A stretch of DNA of 64,000 nucleotides from Spirochaetales bacterium (GTDB taxonomy: Bacteria > Spirochaetota > Spirochaetia > UBA9216), in contig JAEKNX010000004.1 in assembly GCA_016839055.1 (NCBI GenBank), positions 62,001 to 126,000 on the forward strand, given 5' to 3'. The first letter of the stretch is position 1, and each line of letters opens with the position of its first letter. Positions 43,210 to 51,067 of this stretch are shown piece by piece. The notes beneath the pieces were generated by a model that worked only from the letters and a program-made list of their open reading frames with translations, was not told the DNA's origin and searched no databases. The translations under genes and the position numbers were made by a program.

Positions 43210-43634
43210 TGGATTACCGCGTAGATAATATTACGAAGAAGAGAGTTAAAGATGGAGTTGCGGTGTACACGACAAAGTGGTCGGGTTTGTCTAAAGCTCA
43301 TAAATACAATATAACAAGCAAGGTTCCCGCTAGGCCGGGAATCTTTGAACTATACTATAAGACCGGGGAGAATGAATTTAAGCTTTTCTATATGGAAAGA
43401 GTCTGGTATGGAGGACTTCGGTCGGAAATAAGGAGAGCGTCTGATCCCGGAGAAGTAACTGACCGGGCGAGGCGAAAGGTTCTCTCAGAGAAAGAGTGTT
43501 ACTACCGGTATACGATTGTCGAATCAAAACAGGATATGAAGGATCTGCTCTACCGTTTTTCTATATCTCTTCTGCCGGATCGAACCCCGCCCGCGCATTC
43601 CGGCAGGTATTCGAAGATAGTAGTTACCGACTAA
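43209..43634 (+). CDS. Conserved-looking protein of unknown function
   Basis: A 142-aa basic protein starts within the stop codon of the MoaE-like gene (TGATG). No signal peptide or membrane span is present. Features are a beta-rich half (FELYYKTGENEFKLFYMERVWYGGL), a charged helix (GEVTDRARRKVLSEKECYYRY) and a Ser/Pro/Arg-rich end. Its tight coupling to the MoaE-like gene suggests a joint function (inference). It is not a family I recognise. The 3' end overlaps the convergent glutaredoxin-like gene by four bases (CTAA). Confidence 0.55.
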   Translation: MDYRVDNITKKRVKDGVAVYTTKWSGLSKAHKYNITSKVPARPGIFELYYKTGENEFKLFYMERVWYGGLRSEIRRASDPGEVTDRARRKVLSEKECYYRYTIVESKQDMKDLLYRFSISLLPDRTPPAHSGRYSKIVVTD

Positions 43635-43861
43635 CGGTGTATAGCTTTTTCTATCTGCGCCTTGTTGAAGCCTACTAGTATTTTTCCGTTTATATCAAGA
43701 ACAGGAACTCCCATCTGACCAGACTTTCTGGTCATTTCTTCGGCCTTTCGCGTATCAGAGGCGACATTATATTCCGTAAAAGGAATTTTGTTCTGTCTGA
43801 AATAATCTTTCGCGAGCCGGCAATAGCTGCAGCTTGGTGTTGAATACATAATTACTGACAT
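43631..43861 (-). CDS. Glutaredoxin-like thiol-disulfide protein
   Basis: This 76-aa single-domain thioredoxin-fold protein has active-site STPSCSYCRLAKDYF (CxxC at residues ~10-13), a cis-Pro region GVPVLDINGK and a GFNKAQIE C-terminus. It belongs to the NrdH/YruB-like small glutaredoxin group that reduces disulfides from NADPH-linked reductases. ATG 43861 follows a strong GGAGG 5 nt upstream; the in-frame TTG at 43873 lies within that SD. It is divergent from the small Cys-rich protein gene. Confidence 0.88.
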   Translation of the reverse strand: MSVIMYSTPSCSYCRLAKDYFRQNKIPFTEYNVASDTRKAEEMTRKSGQMGVPVLDINGKILVGFNKAQIEKAIHR

Positions 43862-44009
43862 TCCGTCCTCCAAATTGTGTAGTTTCTATATATAATATAA
43901 ATATCGAGCGGATCATTGTCAAGGGAAAACAATATATAGTAATAAAGATATGTTGGAAAAGGTTTGACTTTAATGAGTCTGCTTAAAATAAAACCGAAAC
44001 GGAGTATGT

Positions 44010-44228
44010 ATGTCTGATTGTGAGAATAAAACAAAGAATATGAAGTACTGCAACTGCAGTTTTTCCTGTGGCAAGAAGGGTGTCTGCTGTGAGTGTATTG
44101 CTCATCACAGAGCCCAGGGCCAGCTTCCGGCATGTTATTTCCCGGATGAGGCTGAGAGTTCGGGTGACAGGTCGATTGAGAATTTTATAAAGGTTTATAA
44201 GGAACGCGGATCAGGTTTTTTACGATGA
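44010..44228 (+). CDS. Small Cys-rich zinc-binding-type protein (DUF6485-like)
   Basis: A 72-aa protein with a dense cluster [20 protein letters not shown] and a later Cys in LPACYFP fits the small cytosolic zinc-binding family labelled DUF6485 in databases, from memory. At least seven Cys and two His could bind one or two metal ions or an Fe-S cluster. CGGAG precedes the ATG by 7 nt. It is divergent from the glutaredoxin-like gene, so a redox or metal-related context is plausible. The function is unknown. Confidence 0.75.
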   Translation: MSDCENKTKNMKYCNCSFSCGKKGVCCECIAHHRAQGQLPACYFPDEAESSGDRSIENFIKVYKERGSGFLR

Positions 44229-44258
44229 GGAACAGTTATATCAAGTTTAGCTATTAAT

Positions 44259-44287
44259 TTGAAAAACAAGTTTGTTTTATTTATAAT
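44259..44287 (+). promoter_or_regulatory. Promoter of the sensor kinase gene
   Basis: TTGAAA (44259-44264), a 17-bp spacer and TATAAT (44282-44287) form one of the best promoters in the window. Transcription from about 44294 gives a ~116-nt leader. Confidence 0.7.
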
Positions 44288-44314
44288 ATTAATATGGCAT
44301 TGAAGACGGGCAGT

Positions 44315-44346
44315 TTCATCCAGGTGAAGCATTATGCCTGGATGAA
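44315..44346 (+). promoter_or_regulatory. Hairpin in the sensor kinase mRNA leader
   Basis: TTCATCCAGG (44315-44324) pairs perfectly with CCTGGATGAA (44337-44346) around a 12-nt loop. It ends 64 bases before the ATG, has no T tract, and may affect mRNA stability or translation. Confidence 0.5.
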
Positions 44347-44409
44347 TAATTACTGTGCACAATTTGTGAACTTTAAGACCGGAAAAACGAGGACTATGTA
44401 GGGTGAGTA

Positions 44410-46899
44410 ATGAGATGTCATGATTTATTAAAATATAAAAACTCCCTTCTTGTTTTTATTATAATATTTTTTTTTAATATCGCAGTTTTTTCCGATCAAC
44501 AATCAACCGATTTTCTTCTCGAATCGGAGAGGACCTGGTTGTTGGATAATATTGATAATATTGAATTATGGTACAATCCTGAATTCCCTCCTCTTGAATA
44601 TGCAGATTCAGAAGGTAATTTTGTCGGCATGGGGGCTGATATCTTCGCACTTATTGAAGAAAGACTAGGGGTAACATTTAATAAAAGACTAAGCAATGAC
44701 TGGAATGAGCAATTATCATCCTTGCGCGACGGCACCAGTGCTATTGCCCCGACGATAGTTGAAAACTCGGTGAGGGAAGAATATCTTAATTTTACTACAC
44801 CTTATGCTGTCGTTGAAATTGTAATAATAACTGATAATGAAGAACGACGTCATCTTGGGTTATCAGATTTAAAGGATTACCGTGTAGCAGTTGTCTCCGG
44901 TTTCGCTACTGAAGATTATATATCAGACAACATGAAATTTTTTAATGAAATTATTACTGTAAAAAACAATGAGGAAGGGCTGAGGGCTGTTTCGTTCGGG
45001 CAGGTCGATGCATTTATCGGGAATATTGCAGTTGCATCATATCATATCAACAGATTAGGGATTACAAATCTGAAGGTCGCAGGAGAACTTGATTATAACT
45101 TCAGTTTCAGTATCGGCATCAGTAAGAAATATCCTGAACTCCATACGATTATTCAGAAAGCTCTCAGCGAGATCCGAGATGAGGAGATTGATGAAATAAA
45201 GAGCAGATATATAACGCTTACTGCTCACACAGGTCTTTCGCCTGAAAATAAAAGATGGTTTATCCTGGGTACTGCGGTTGTCGGGTTTATGCTTATCTCA
45301 ATTCTTTTAATTTCTTTGGGTTTGAAAAAGCGGCTTAATAAAAATATTCAGATCTTAAATGATGAACAGCTTAAAAGTCTGCAGAATGCGGAACGATACA
45401 GAGCTTTGTTTTTTAATGCGCCTATTGCACTGCTTGAAATGCAGAAAAACGGGGAAATTGTCCAGGTGAACAAAACCTTTACTGATAAATTCGGTTATAC
45501 AATTGAAGATCTACCGCATCTTGATAATTGGTGGGAGCTGGCATATGCAGATGAGCAGATCCGAAGGAACGAGAGGGAAGCTTGGGAGATTGCACAATCA
45601 GATGGCTATATGTTGGAGTCAGCTGTTGAGTACGGTTCCTTTGAACTCCGAGGTAAGGACGGAAGTAACCGGGTGTTTATAATCAGTATAAATATGGCTG
45701 CAGAAAATTATATTTTTTCATTTATGGATATAGATGAACAGCAGAAGATGGCAGCGGAATTGAAGAAAAGTCGTGATAATTTTTATACCCTTTTTGAACT
45801 CGCTCCCTTTACGTGTGTTGTAACTGATTTTAACGGGATTATTCTCGATACAAATCAGCATTTTTGCAGACAAAATGGTAAGACAAAGGATCGGATTGTC
45901 GGAAAGACAAATAAGGATCTGGGCAGACTGTTAAATCCTGAAATCAGTCAAAAAGTCGTTGAGGATTTGAAGATCAATGGTTTCAGCCCCTTAAAGGAAA
46001 TTTCTATAAAATTCGGTGCGAAGGAGATATGGGTTCTTTTTGCCAGTCAGGTGATTGACTGGTCTCAAGGTAAAGCTATTTTGAGCGTTACAATAGATAT
46101 AACAGATAAGAAGAGCGTTGAGTTGGAGCTTCAGGAAAATAGAAATAACCTTGAAAAGATAGTTTTTGATCGAACCAGAGAGCTTGAAGAGGCGATACAG
46201 GAGCGGAAAGAGAAGGAATCACAATTAATACAGGCAGAAAAAATGGCTTCTGTTGGACTTTTAACAGCAGGAATTTCTCATGAAATTAATAATCCCTTAA
46301 ACTATCTTATGGGAGCATATGTTAATCTTGCAGATTATTTTAAATCTTCCGGTAATCAGGAGGAAGCAATAGCCTTTCTTCTGGATGGAATGAAGGAAGG
46401 TATTGATAGAGCTGCAGCGATTGTGAAAGGGCTTAATCAGCTGAGCCGGGACAGTCGGGCATATGATGAAGACTGCAACATAAATGAAATAATAGACAAT
46501 TGTCTTCTGGTATTACAGAATAAATTGAAGGATAGAATCGTTATTATACAGGATTATCAGAATGGTTCAAATCATATAGAGGGTAACATCGGAAAGCTTC
46601 ATCAGGTCTTTTTGAATATTCTCAACAATGCATGCCAGGCGATTGAAAATGAAGGTAAAATTACTATAGTTGTCGGAAAATCTGAGGCTCAAACGGAGAT
46701 AACGATTGCTGATAACGGATGTGGTATAGCGCCCGAAGAGCTGTCAAAGATCGTTGAGCCGTTTTATACTACAAGGGCGCCCGGGGATGGAATTGGACTA
46801 GGGTTATCCATATGCTATAATATAATACAGGAACATAATGGTAGGCTTGAAATAGCTTCTGAGCCTGGTATGGGTACTACTGTAAGTATACATCTATAA
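44410..46899 (+). CDS. Sensor histidine kinase with periplasmic solute-binding domain and PAS domains
   Basis: This 829-aa membrane kinase has an N-terminal hydrophobic signal, an SBP_bac_3-type periplasmic amino-acid-binding domain (~35-265; LWYNPEFPPLEYAD, IEERLGVTF), TM (~287-306), and two PAS domains (~335-450 and ~470-575). HisKA follows (His624 in GISHEINNP), then HATPase (N-box and G-boxes around DNGCGIAPEE, GDGIGLGLSICYNI). It senses a small solute and phosphorylates a receiver, probably the stand-alone one encoded nine bases downstream. All kinase boxes are intact. It has its own promoter and leader hairpin. Confidence 0.9.
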   Translation: MRCHDLLKYKNSLLVFIIIFFFNIAVFSDQQSTDFLLESERTWLLDNIDNIELWYNPEFPPLEYADSEGNFVGMGADIFALIEERLGVTFNKRLSNDWNEQLSSLRDGTSAIAPTIVENSVREEYLNFTTPYAVVEIVIITDNEERRHLGLSDLKDYRVAVVSGFATEDYISDNMKFFNEIITVKNNEEGLRAVSFGQVDAFIGNIAVASYHINRLGITNLKVAGELDYNFSFSIGISKKYPELHTIIQKALSEIRDEEIDEIKSRYITLTAHTGLSPENKRWFILGTAVVGFMLISILLISLGLKKRLNKNIQILNDEQLKSLQNAERYRALFFNAPIALLEMQKNGEIVQVNKTFTDKFGYTIEDLPHLDNWWELAYADEQIRRNEREAWEIAQSDGYMLESAVEYGSFELRGKDGSNRVFIISINMAAENYIFSFMDIDEQQKMAAELKKSRDNFYTLFELAPFTCVVTDFNGIILDTNQHFCRQNGKTKDRIVGKTNKDLGRLLNPEISQKVVEDLKINGFSPLKEISIKFGAKEIWVLFASQVIDWSQGKAILSVTIDITDKKSVELELQENRNNLEKIVFDRTRELEEAIQERKEKESQLIQAEKMASVGLLTAGISHEINNPLNYLMGAYVNLADYFKSSGNQEEAIAFLLDGMKEGIDRAAAIVKGLNQLSRDSRAYDEDCNINEIIDNCLLVLQNKLKDRIVIIQDYQNGSNHIEGNIGKLHQVFLNILNNACQAIENEGKITIVVGKSEAQTEITIADNGCGIAPEELSKIVEPFYTTRAPGDGIGLGLSICYNIIQEHNGRLEIASEPGMGTTVSIHL

Positions 46900-46908
46900 T
46901 GGGGGAGT

Positions 46909-47277
46909 ATGAATAAGAATAGAAAAATTTTATATCTTGATGATGAATTTCTGAACCTCAGACTATTTGAAATGACTTTTTCTAAAAATCACACTGTTTT
47001 AACCGCTTCAGACGGTATTGAGGGGCTCGAGGTATTGGCCGTTAATCCGGAGATAGCGATTGTCATCAGTGATATGAAGATGCCGAATATGAATGGTTAC
47101 GAATTTGTTACCCGGGCAAAAGAAAAGTATCCGAATATAATGTTTGCGATATTATCCGGCTATGAGATTACAGAAGAGCTTAGTGTCGCCATGAAGAAAG
47201 GCGTAATTTCAAAGTATTTTAATAAGCCTTTCAATGTCCGCGAAATTGAGGCATTTCTTGCAAATTCGGGTGAATGA
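46909..47277 (+). CDS. Stand-alone response regulator receiver
   Basis: This 122-aa CheY-like receiver has the acidic pair LDDE (~14-17), the phospho-acceptor Asp in VISDMKMPNMNG, Ser in ILSGYE, and the conserved Lys in YFNKPF. It has no output domain, so it works by protein contact or as a phosphorelay/phosphate-sink intermediate. It is encoded nine bases after the sensor kinase stop with GGGGGAG before the ATG, so it is co-transcribed with it. The target is unknown. Confidence 0.9.
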   Translation: MNKNRKILYLDDEFLNLRLFEMTFSKNHTVLTASDGIEGLEVLAVNPEIAIVISDMKMPNMNGYEFVTRAKEKYPNIMFAILSGYEITEELSVAMKKGVISKYFNKPFNVREIEAFLANSGE

Positions 47278-47469
47278 TTTTCTTTTTGTCCATAATATGA
47301 AGACCCCCCATTAATTAGTAGTATTTTAATTCTGATCATGCGTTTTCTAATAAGATAAATGTTTTCTTTGTTAAAACGGTCATAAACTATCATTAAACGT
47401 TCAATATGTCATCAGATGAGCTTTACATACAATCAAACCTTTGTTATTATCCCTTTAAAGGGAGAAAAG

Positions 47470-48255
47470 ATGCCTGCTAATTTGATACCTGCCGGAAGAA
47501 GATCCGGCATACTTGCGGAAATTAAGGAACGAGGTTTTGCGAGTGTTGATGAGTTATCGTCGAAATTTGAGGTTTCTGTAATAACAATTCGTCGTGATCT
47601 GGATCAGCTCGAATCTGATGGGCTAATTGAGCGCACCCACGGCGGTGCAATCTATACTCGTCATATTGCAGCTGAATCACCCTATATGGAAAAAAATCAA
47701 CAGAACAGAGAAATGAAATCTGCAATAGGAATGAGGGCCGCGAAACTGGCCGAGCAGGGAGACACTGTATTCGTTAACAGCGGTTCAACCACCTTTCAGA
47801 TAATCCGATCCCTGCTGAATATTCCTCATATCCGAATAGTAACCAATAATATAGCCGCCGTACTTGAGTCTGAACCGGGGCCGGATACTGAACTCATTCT
47901 TATAGGCGGGCGATACCGGTTTAATTCAGGCTGTACAATAGGAAATTTTGCAGAAGAGCTTATCGGACAGTTGAATGTTTCTAAAACCTTCATAGGTGCC
48001 GACGGAATAAGCCTGAAAAGCGGAATCACCTCACCCATAGCTGAGGAGGCTGCTGTTACCCGTATGATGATTGAGCGTACATCAGGGCCGGTAATCCTTG
48101 CAGCAGATAGTTCTAAGGTTGGAAGTATGTCCACCTTCTTTACAGCGGCGTTGGAACGGATAGATTATCTTGTAACCGATGATAATTTTGATGAAACCTA
48201 TAGACCTGACTTCGAAGAAGTAGGAATTACAATAATAAAAACAGGAGGGATGTAA
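47470..48255 (+). CDS. DeoR-family transcriptional regulator
   Basis: This 261-aa regulator has an N-terminal HTH (RSGILAEIKERGFASVDELSSKFEVSVITIRRDLDQLESDGLIERTHGG) and a DeoR C-terminal sugar-phosphate-sensing domain (GDTVFVNSGSTTFQI ... FIGADGIS ... VILAADSSK). ATG 47470 follows AAAGGGAGAAAAG. The gene precedes the Ldh and malic-enzyme genes on the same strand and probably regulates them or a linked sugar acid pathway. Between its stop and the Ldh start lie three hairpins and a T-run, so co-transcription is likely attenuated. Confidence 0.88.
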   Translation: MPANLIPAGRRSGILAEIKERGFASVDELSSKFEVSVITIRRDLDQLESDGLIERTHGGAIYTRHIAAESPYMEKNQQNREMKSAIGMRAAKLAEQGDTVFVNSGSTTFQIIRSLLNIPHIRIVTNNIAAVLESEPGPDTELILIGGRYRFNSGCTIGNFAEELIGQLNVSKTFIGADGISLKSGITSPIAEEAAVTRMMIERTSGPVILAADSSKVGSMSTFFTAALERIDYLVTDDNFDETYRPDFEEVGITIIKTGGM

Positions 48256-48315
48256 AAATTACGTCCGTGTAATTTTTACATTTTGAAGTTTGAAAGCGTT
48301 GCTTGTCAAACTTCA
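48253..48315 (+). ncRNA. Two-hairpin element, copy A (before Ldh gene)
   Basis: The DeoR stop codon begins the element. Hairpin 1 is AAAAATTAC / GTAATTTTT (48254-48262 with 48269-48277). Hairpin 2 is TGAAGTTTG / CAAACTTCA (48284-48292 with 48307-48315, 14-nt loop). A homologous element with different first-stem bases follows the Ldh gene (49490-49554), and stem pairing is preserved there. The function is unknown; a regulatory RNA or 3'-end element is possible. Confidence 0.6.
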
Positions 48316-48324
48316 TCACCGAAA

Positions 48325-48349
48325 CCTGCATCCTTGCAGGAATTTTTTT
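48325..48349 (+). terminator. Terminator/attenuator just before Ldh gene
   Basis: CCTGCA / TGCAGG (48325-48330 with 48335-48340) around TCCT is followed by AA and seven T (48343-48349), ending 15 nt before the Ldh start codon. It could end DeoR transcripts or act as an attenuator for the Ldh gene. Confidence 0.65.
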
Positions 48350-48364
48350 CAGAGGAGAGAAAAT

Positions 48365-49492
48365 ATGGCGTATCAGGATCAGTATAAAGAGTGTGAATGG
48401 CTGGAGTTCGAGGTTCTTGAGAATTTCATGAAGGACTGTCTTGTGAAATGCGGAGTCCCCGCAACGGACGCAAAGACTGTATCAGATGTTCTTATCGAAT
48501 CAGATAAGAGAGGTATTGACTCGCACGGAATCGGAAGACTCAAACCAATTTATATCGACCGGATGGATGCAGGAATTCTCAATCCCGAAACAAAGATCGA
48601 CCTTATAAAAGAAACAGCTACGACTGCCGTCCTCGATGGAAATAACGGAATGGGTCATGTTGTTTCAACGAAAGCCATGCAGATGGCCATTGATAAGGCA
48701 AAAGAAAACGGAATGGGTATGGTTGCCGTTAGAAACTCAACTCATTATGGTATTGCCGGTTACTATCCTCTAATGGCTATTGATGCGGGAATGATCGGTA
48801 TAACCGGAACAAACGCAAGACCTTCTATCGCGCCTACCTTTGGTGTTGAAAATATGCTCGGAACAAACCCTCTTACAATAGGTTTTCCGACTGATGAGGA
48901 ATTTCCCTTTGTTCTTGATTGTGCAACCTCTGTTTCCCAGCGAGGAAAAATTGAGATGTACAGCCGTGCAGGTAAGGAACTTCCTGAGGGCTGGGTCATC
49001 GGACGTGACGGAAAAACCCGAACTGACACCGATCAGATTCTCGTAGACCTGACTAAGGGTAAGGCTGCACTCGCACCTGTCGGCGGACTCGGAGAGACTA
49101 CCGGCGGTTATAAGGGCTTCGGTTACGCTACCGTAGTTGAGGTTCTCTCGGCAGCCCTTCAGGGTGGTTCTTTTTTGAAAGACCTGAACGGATTTGATGA
49201 AGATGGAAACAAGATTCCCTATCCACTCGGACATTTTTTCATAGCAATAAACCTCGAGGCCTTCCTCGGCGTGGATCTTTTCAAGAAGATTGCAGGTTCT
49301 ATAATGAGAGATCTCAGGGCTTCTGAGGTAGCACCGGGTGAAGAGAGAATCTACACAGCCGGAGAGAAAGAGTACCTTGCATGGACCTACCGTAAAGAGC
49401 ACGGATGTCCGGTTCCTGCGGTTCTTCAGAAGCAGATGGTAGAGCTCCGAGACAGATGGAAGCTTGACTACAGTTTCACTTGGGAGAATTAA
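48365..49492 (+). CDS. Ldh-family malate/(S)-lactate-type dehydrogenase
   Basis: This 375-aa NAD(P)-dependent oxidoreductase of the MDH2/YlbC-type family (not the classic Rossmann LDH) oxidises malate, ureidoglycolate or sulfolactate-like 2-hydroxyacids. It shows DSHGIGRL, NNGMGHVVS, VRNSTHYGIAGYY and DCATSVSQRGKIE, the usual family landmarks. ATG 48365 has GAGGAGAG 7 nt upstream. The next gene on the strand is malic enzyme, so a malate-to-pyruvate scheme is plausible. Substrate specificity cannot be assigned. The stop codon overlaps the second copy of the two-hairpin element. Confidence 0.88.
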   Translation: MAYQDQYKECEWLEFEVLENFMKDCLVKCGVPATDAKTVSDVLIESDKRGIDSHGIGRLKPIYIDRMDAGILNPETKIDLIKETATTAVLDGNNGMGHVVSTKAMQMAIDKAKENGMGMVAVRNSTHYGIAGYYPLMAIDAGMIGITGTNARPSIAPTFGVENMLGTNPLTIGFPTDEEFPFVLDCATSVSQRGKIEMYSRAGKELPEGWVIGRDGKTRTDTDQILVDLTKGKAALAPVGGLGETTGGYKGFGYATVVEVLSAALQGGSFLKDLNGFDEDGNKIPYPLGHFFIAINLEAFLGVDLFKKIAGSIMRDLRASEVAPGEERIYTAGEKEYLAWTYRKEHGCPVPAVLQKQMVELRDRWKLDYSFTWEN

Positions 49493-49554
49493 AAAAGTCC
49501 ATCCGTGTACTTTTTTAATTTTGAAGTTTGAAAAGCTATGCTTTACAAACTTCA
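49490..49554 (+). ncRNA. Two-hairpin element, copy B (before malic enzyme gene)
   Basis: The Ldh stop codon begins the element. Hairpin 1 is AAAAAAGT / ACTTTTTT (49491-49498 with 49509-49516). Hairpin 2 is TGAAGTTTG / CAAACTTCA (49522-49530 with 49546-49554). The sequence is similar to copy A, and the second stems are identical. The first-stem bases differ but remain paired, which is covariation and supports RNA function. Confidence 0.6.
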
Positions 49555-49564
49555 TTTACAATAT

Positions 49565-49602
49565 CTGCCATACCTAGGGTGCTGCTTCGCAGTCCATGGC
49601 AG
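49565..49602 (+). promoter_or_regulatory. Third hairpin before malic enzyme
   Basis: CTGCCAT (49565-49571) pairs with ATGGCAG (49596-49602). Inside lies a CTGC / GCAG mini-stem. It is followed by AATTTATAT and ends 24 nt before the ATG. It occupies the same place as the terminator-like hairpin upstream of the Ldh gene. Confidence 0.5.
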
Positions 49603-49625
49603 AATTTATATAAGGATTACTATAA

Positions 49626-50909
49626 ATGGATGAACTTAAAGAAAAAGCACTTAAATATCATTGCATGGGCGGTAAACCCGGCAAGATTGAGGTTGTGGCA
49701 ACCAAGCCCTGCGTTACGGCAGAAGATCTCTCGCTGGCGTACACCCCGGGGGTGGCAAAGCCTGTTCTCGAGATAGCCGAGAATCCGGATGATGCCTATA
49801 AATATACAAGCAAGGGTAACCTTGTAGCCGTTGTCTCGAATGGTACAGCGATCCTCGGTCTTGGCAACAGGGGAGCCCTGGCTTCCAAGCCTGTTATGGA
49901 AGGCAAGGGAGTTCTGTTTAAGAGATTTGCCGATATAGATGTCTTTGATATCGAACTCGATACCGAGGATCCGGCAAAGATAATTGATATTGTCAAAACT
50001 ATGGAGCCTACCTTCGGCGGGATAAATCTGGAAGATATAAAGGCCCCTGAATGTTTTGAGATCGAACAGAAGCTGATTGAGCTCTGTAATATTCCGGTTT
50101 TTCATGATGATCAGCATGGTACGGCAATTATCTGTACCGCAGGCCTTATCAACGCCTGTGAGGTAACGGGGAAGAAGCTCGGGGATATCAAGGTTGTTAT
50201 CAACGGAGCAGGCGCCGCCGGAATAAGCTGCGCGAGAATGTTTATTACAGCAGGCGTTAAGAAAGAGAATCTTCTGATGTGTGACAGCAGGGGCGTTATC
50301 TATACTGGCCGGGATGCGAAGATGAATGCTCAGAAGGCCGAGTTTGCCAGAGACACTGATATGCGGACCCTCGCTGATGCCATGAAGGGCTCGGATGTTT
50401 TTGCGGGTCTGTCGGTTGCCGACTGCGTGAGCCCTGAGATGCTTCTTTCCATGGCCTCTGATCCGGTTGTTTTCGCTATGGCAAATCCCAATTCCGAGAT
50501 TGAGTATGGGCTGGCAGTTTCAACCCGCTCGGACCTGATAATGGCTACAGGGCGATCAGACTTTCCTAATCAGATAAACAATGTCCTGGGGTTTCCTTTT
50601 ATCTTCAGAGGCGCGCTGGATGTTAAATCCAGGAAGATTTCCGAGGGAATGAAGATGGCTGCAGCAAAAGCACTGTCCGCTCTGGCCAAGGAGCCGGTAC
50701 CTGATGAGGTCCGAAAGGCTTACGGACGTGATTTCACCTTCGGCAGGGAGTATATCGTTCCCAAACCCTTTGACCCGAGGGTGATTGAATGGGAAGCCAT
50801 GGCTGTTGCAAAGGCAGCCTGTGATGAAGGGCTTGCCGCCTCGCCTATTACCGATTGGGATGCGTACCGGGAGCAGCTCCGGAGCCGAATGGCAAAATAC
50901 TGGAAGTAG
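49626..50909 (+). CDS. NAD(P)-dependent malic enzyme
   Basis: This 427-aa oxidoreductase decarboxylates malate to pyruvate. It contains [14 protein letters not shown] (malate site), [27 protein letters not shown], the metal/acid motif [17 protein letters not shown], and the nucleotide fold [16 protein letters not shown]. The catalytic Tyr and Lys are in these blocks and appear intact. The compact ~430-aa length matches the bacterial short form without a phosphotransacetylase domain. It is separated from the Ldh gene by a three-hairpin leader, so it may be separately controlled. Confidence 0.93.
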   Translation: MDELKEKALKYHCMGGKPGKIEVVATKPCVTAEDLSLAYTPGVAKPVLEIAENPDDAYKYTSKGNLVAVVSNGTAILGLGNRGALASKPVMEGKGVLFKRFADIDVFDIELDTEDPAKIIDIVKTMEPTFGGINLEDIKAPECFEIEQKLIELCNIPVFHDDQHGTAIICTAGLINACEVTGKKLGDIKVVINGAGAAGISCARMFITAGVKKENLLMCDSRGVIYTGRDAKMNAQKAEFARDTDMRTLADAMKGSDVFAGLSVADCVSPEMLLSMASDPVVFAMANPNSEIEYGLAVSTRSDLIMATGRSDFPNQINNVLGFPFIFRGALDVKSRKISEGMKMAAAKALSALAKEPVPDEVRKAYGRDFTFGREYIVPKPFDPRVIEWEAMAVAKAACDEGLAASPITDWDAYREQLRSRMAKYWK

Positions 50910-51020
50910 TTGCTTGAATTGCCGACTTACAAGAAGAAAATAATGCTTATTGGAATTCTCTACGGTTCGGCAATAGTGCTGAATCTGATTGGAAGATTCG
51001 GGTTCGGCTGGATTTATTAA
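50910..51020 (+). CDS. Possible small membrane protein
   Basis: An ORF follows the malic enzyme stop codon directly (TTG start at 50910, 36 codons), or starts at ATG 50943 (25 codons). The peptide has a lysine cluster (YKKK) just before a single hydrophobic span (LIGILYGSAIVLNLIGRFG), the positive-inside layout of a one-span small membrane protein. GGAAG lies about 3 nt before the TTG. It ends just before a long hairpin. This is short and unproven; it could be chance. Confidence 0.35.
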   Translation: MLELPTYKKKIMLIGILYGSAIVLNLIGRFGFGWIY

Positions 51021-51022
51021 GA

Positions 51023-51066
51023 AGGTTGAGTCCGACAGTAAATTCTAAAGCTGTCGGCCTCAACTT
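51023..51066. terminator. Bidirectional hairpin between malic enzyme region and TetR gene
   Basis: AGGTTGAG plus CCGACAG pair with CTGTCGG plus CTCAACTT (two stacked stems, one wobble), around a loop of about 12 nt. There is no strong T tract on either strand. It separates the plus-strand unit from the convergent TetR gene, whose stop is at 51068. Confidence 0.6.
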
Positions 51067-51067
51067 A

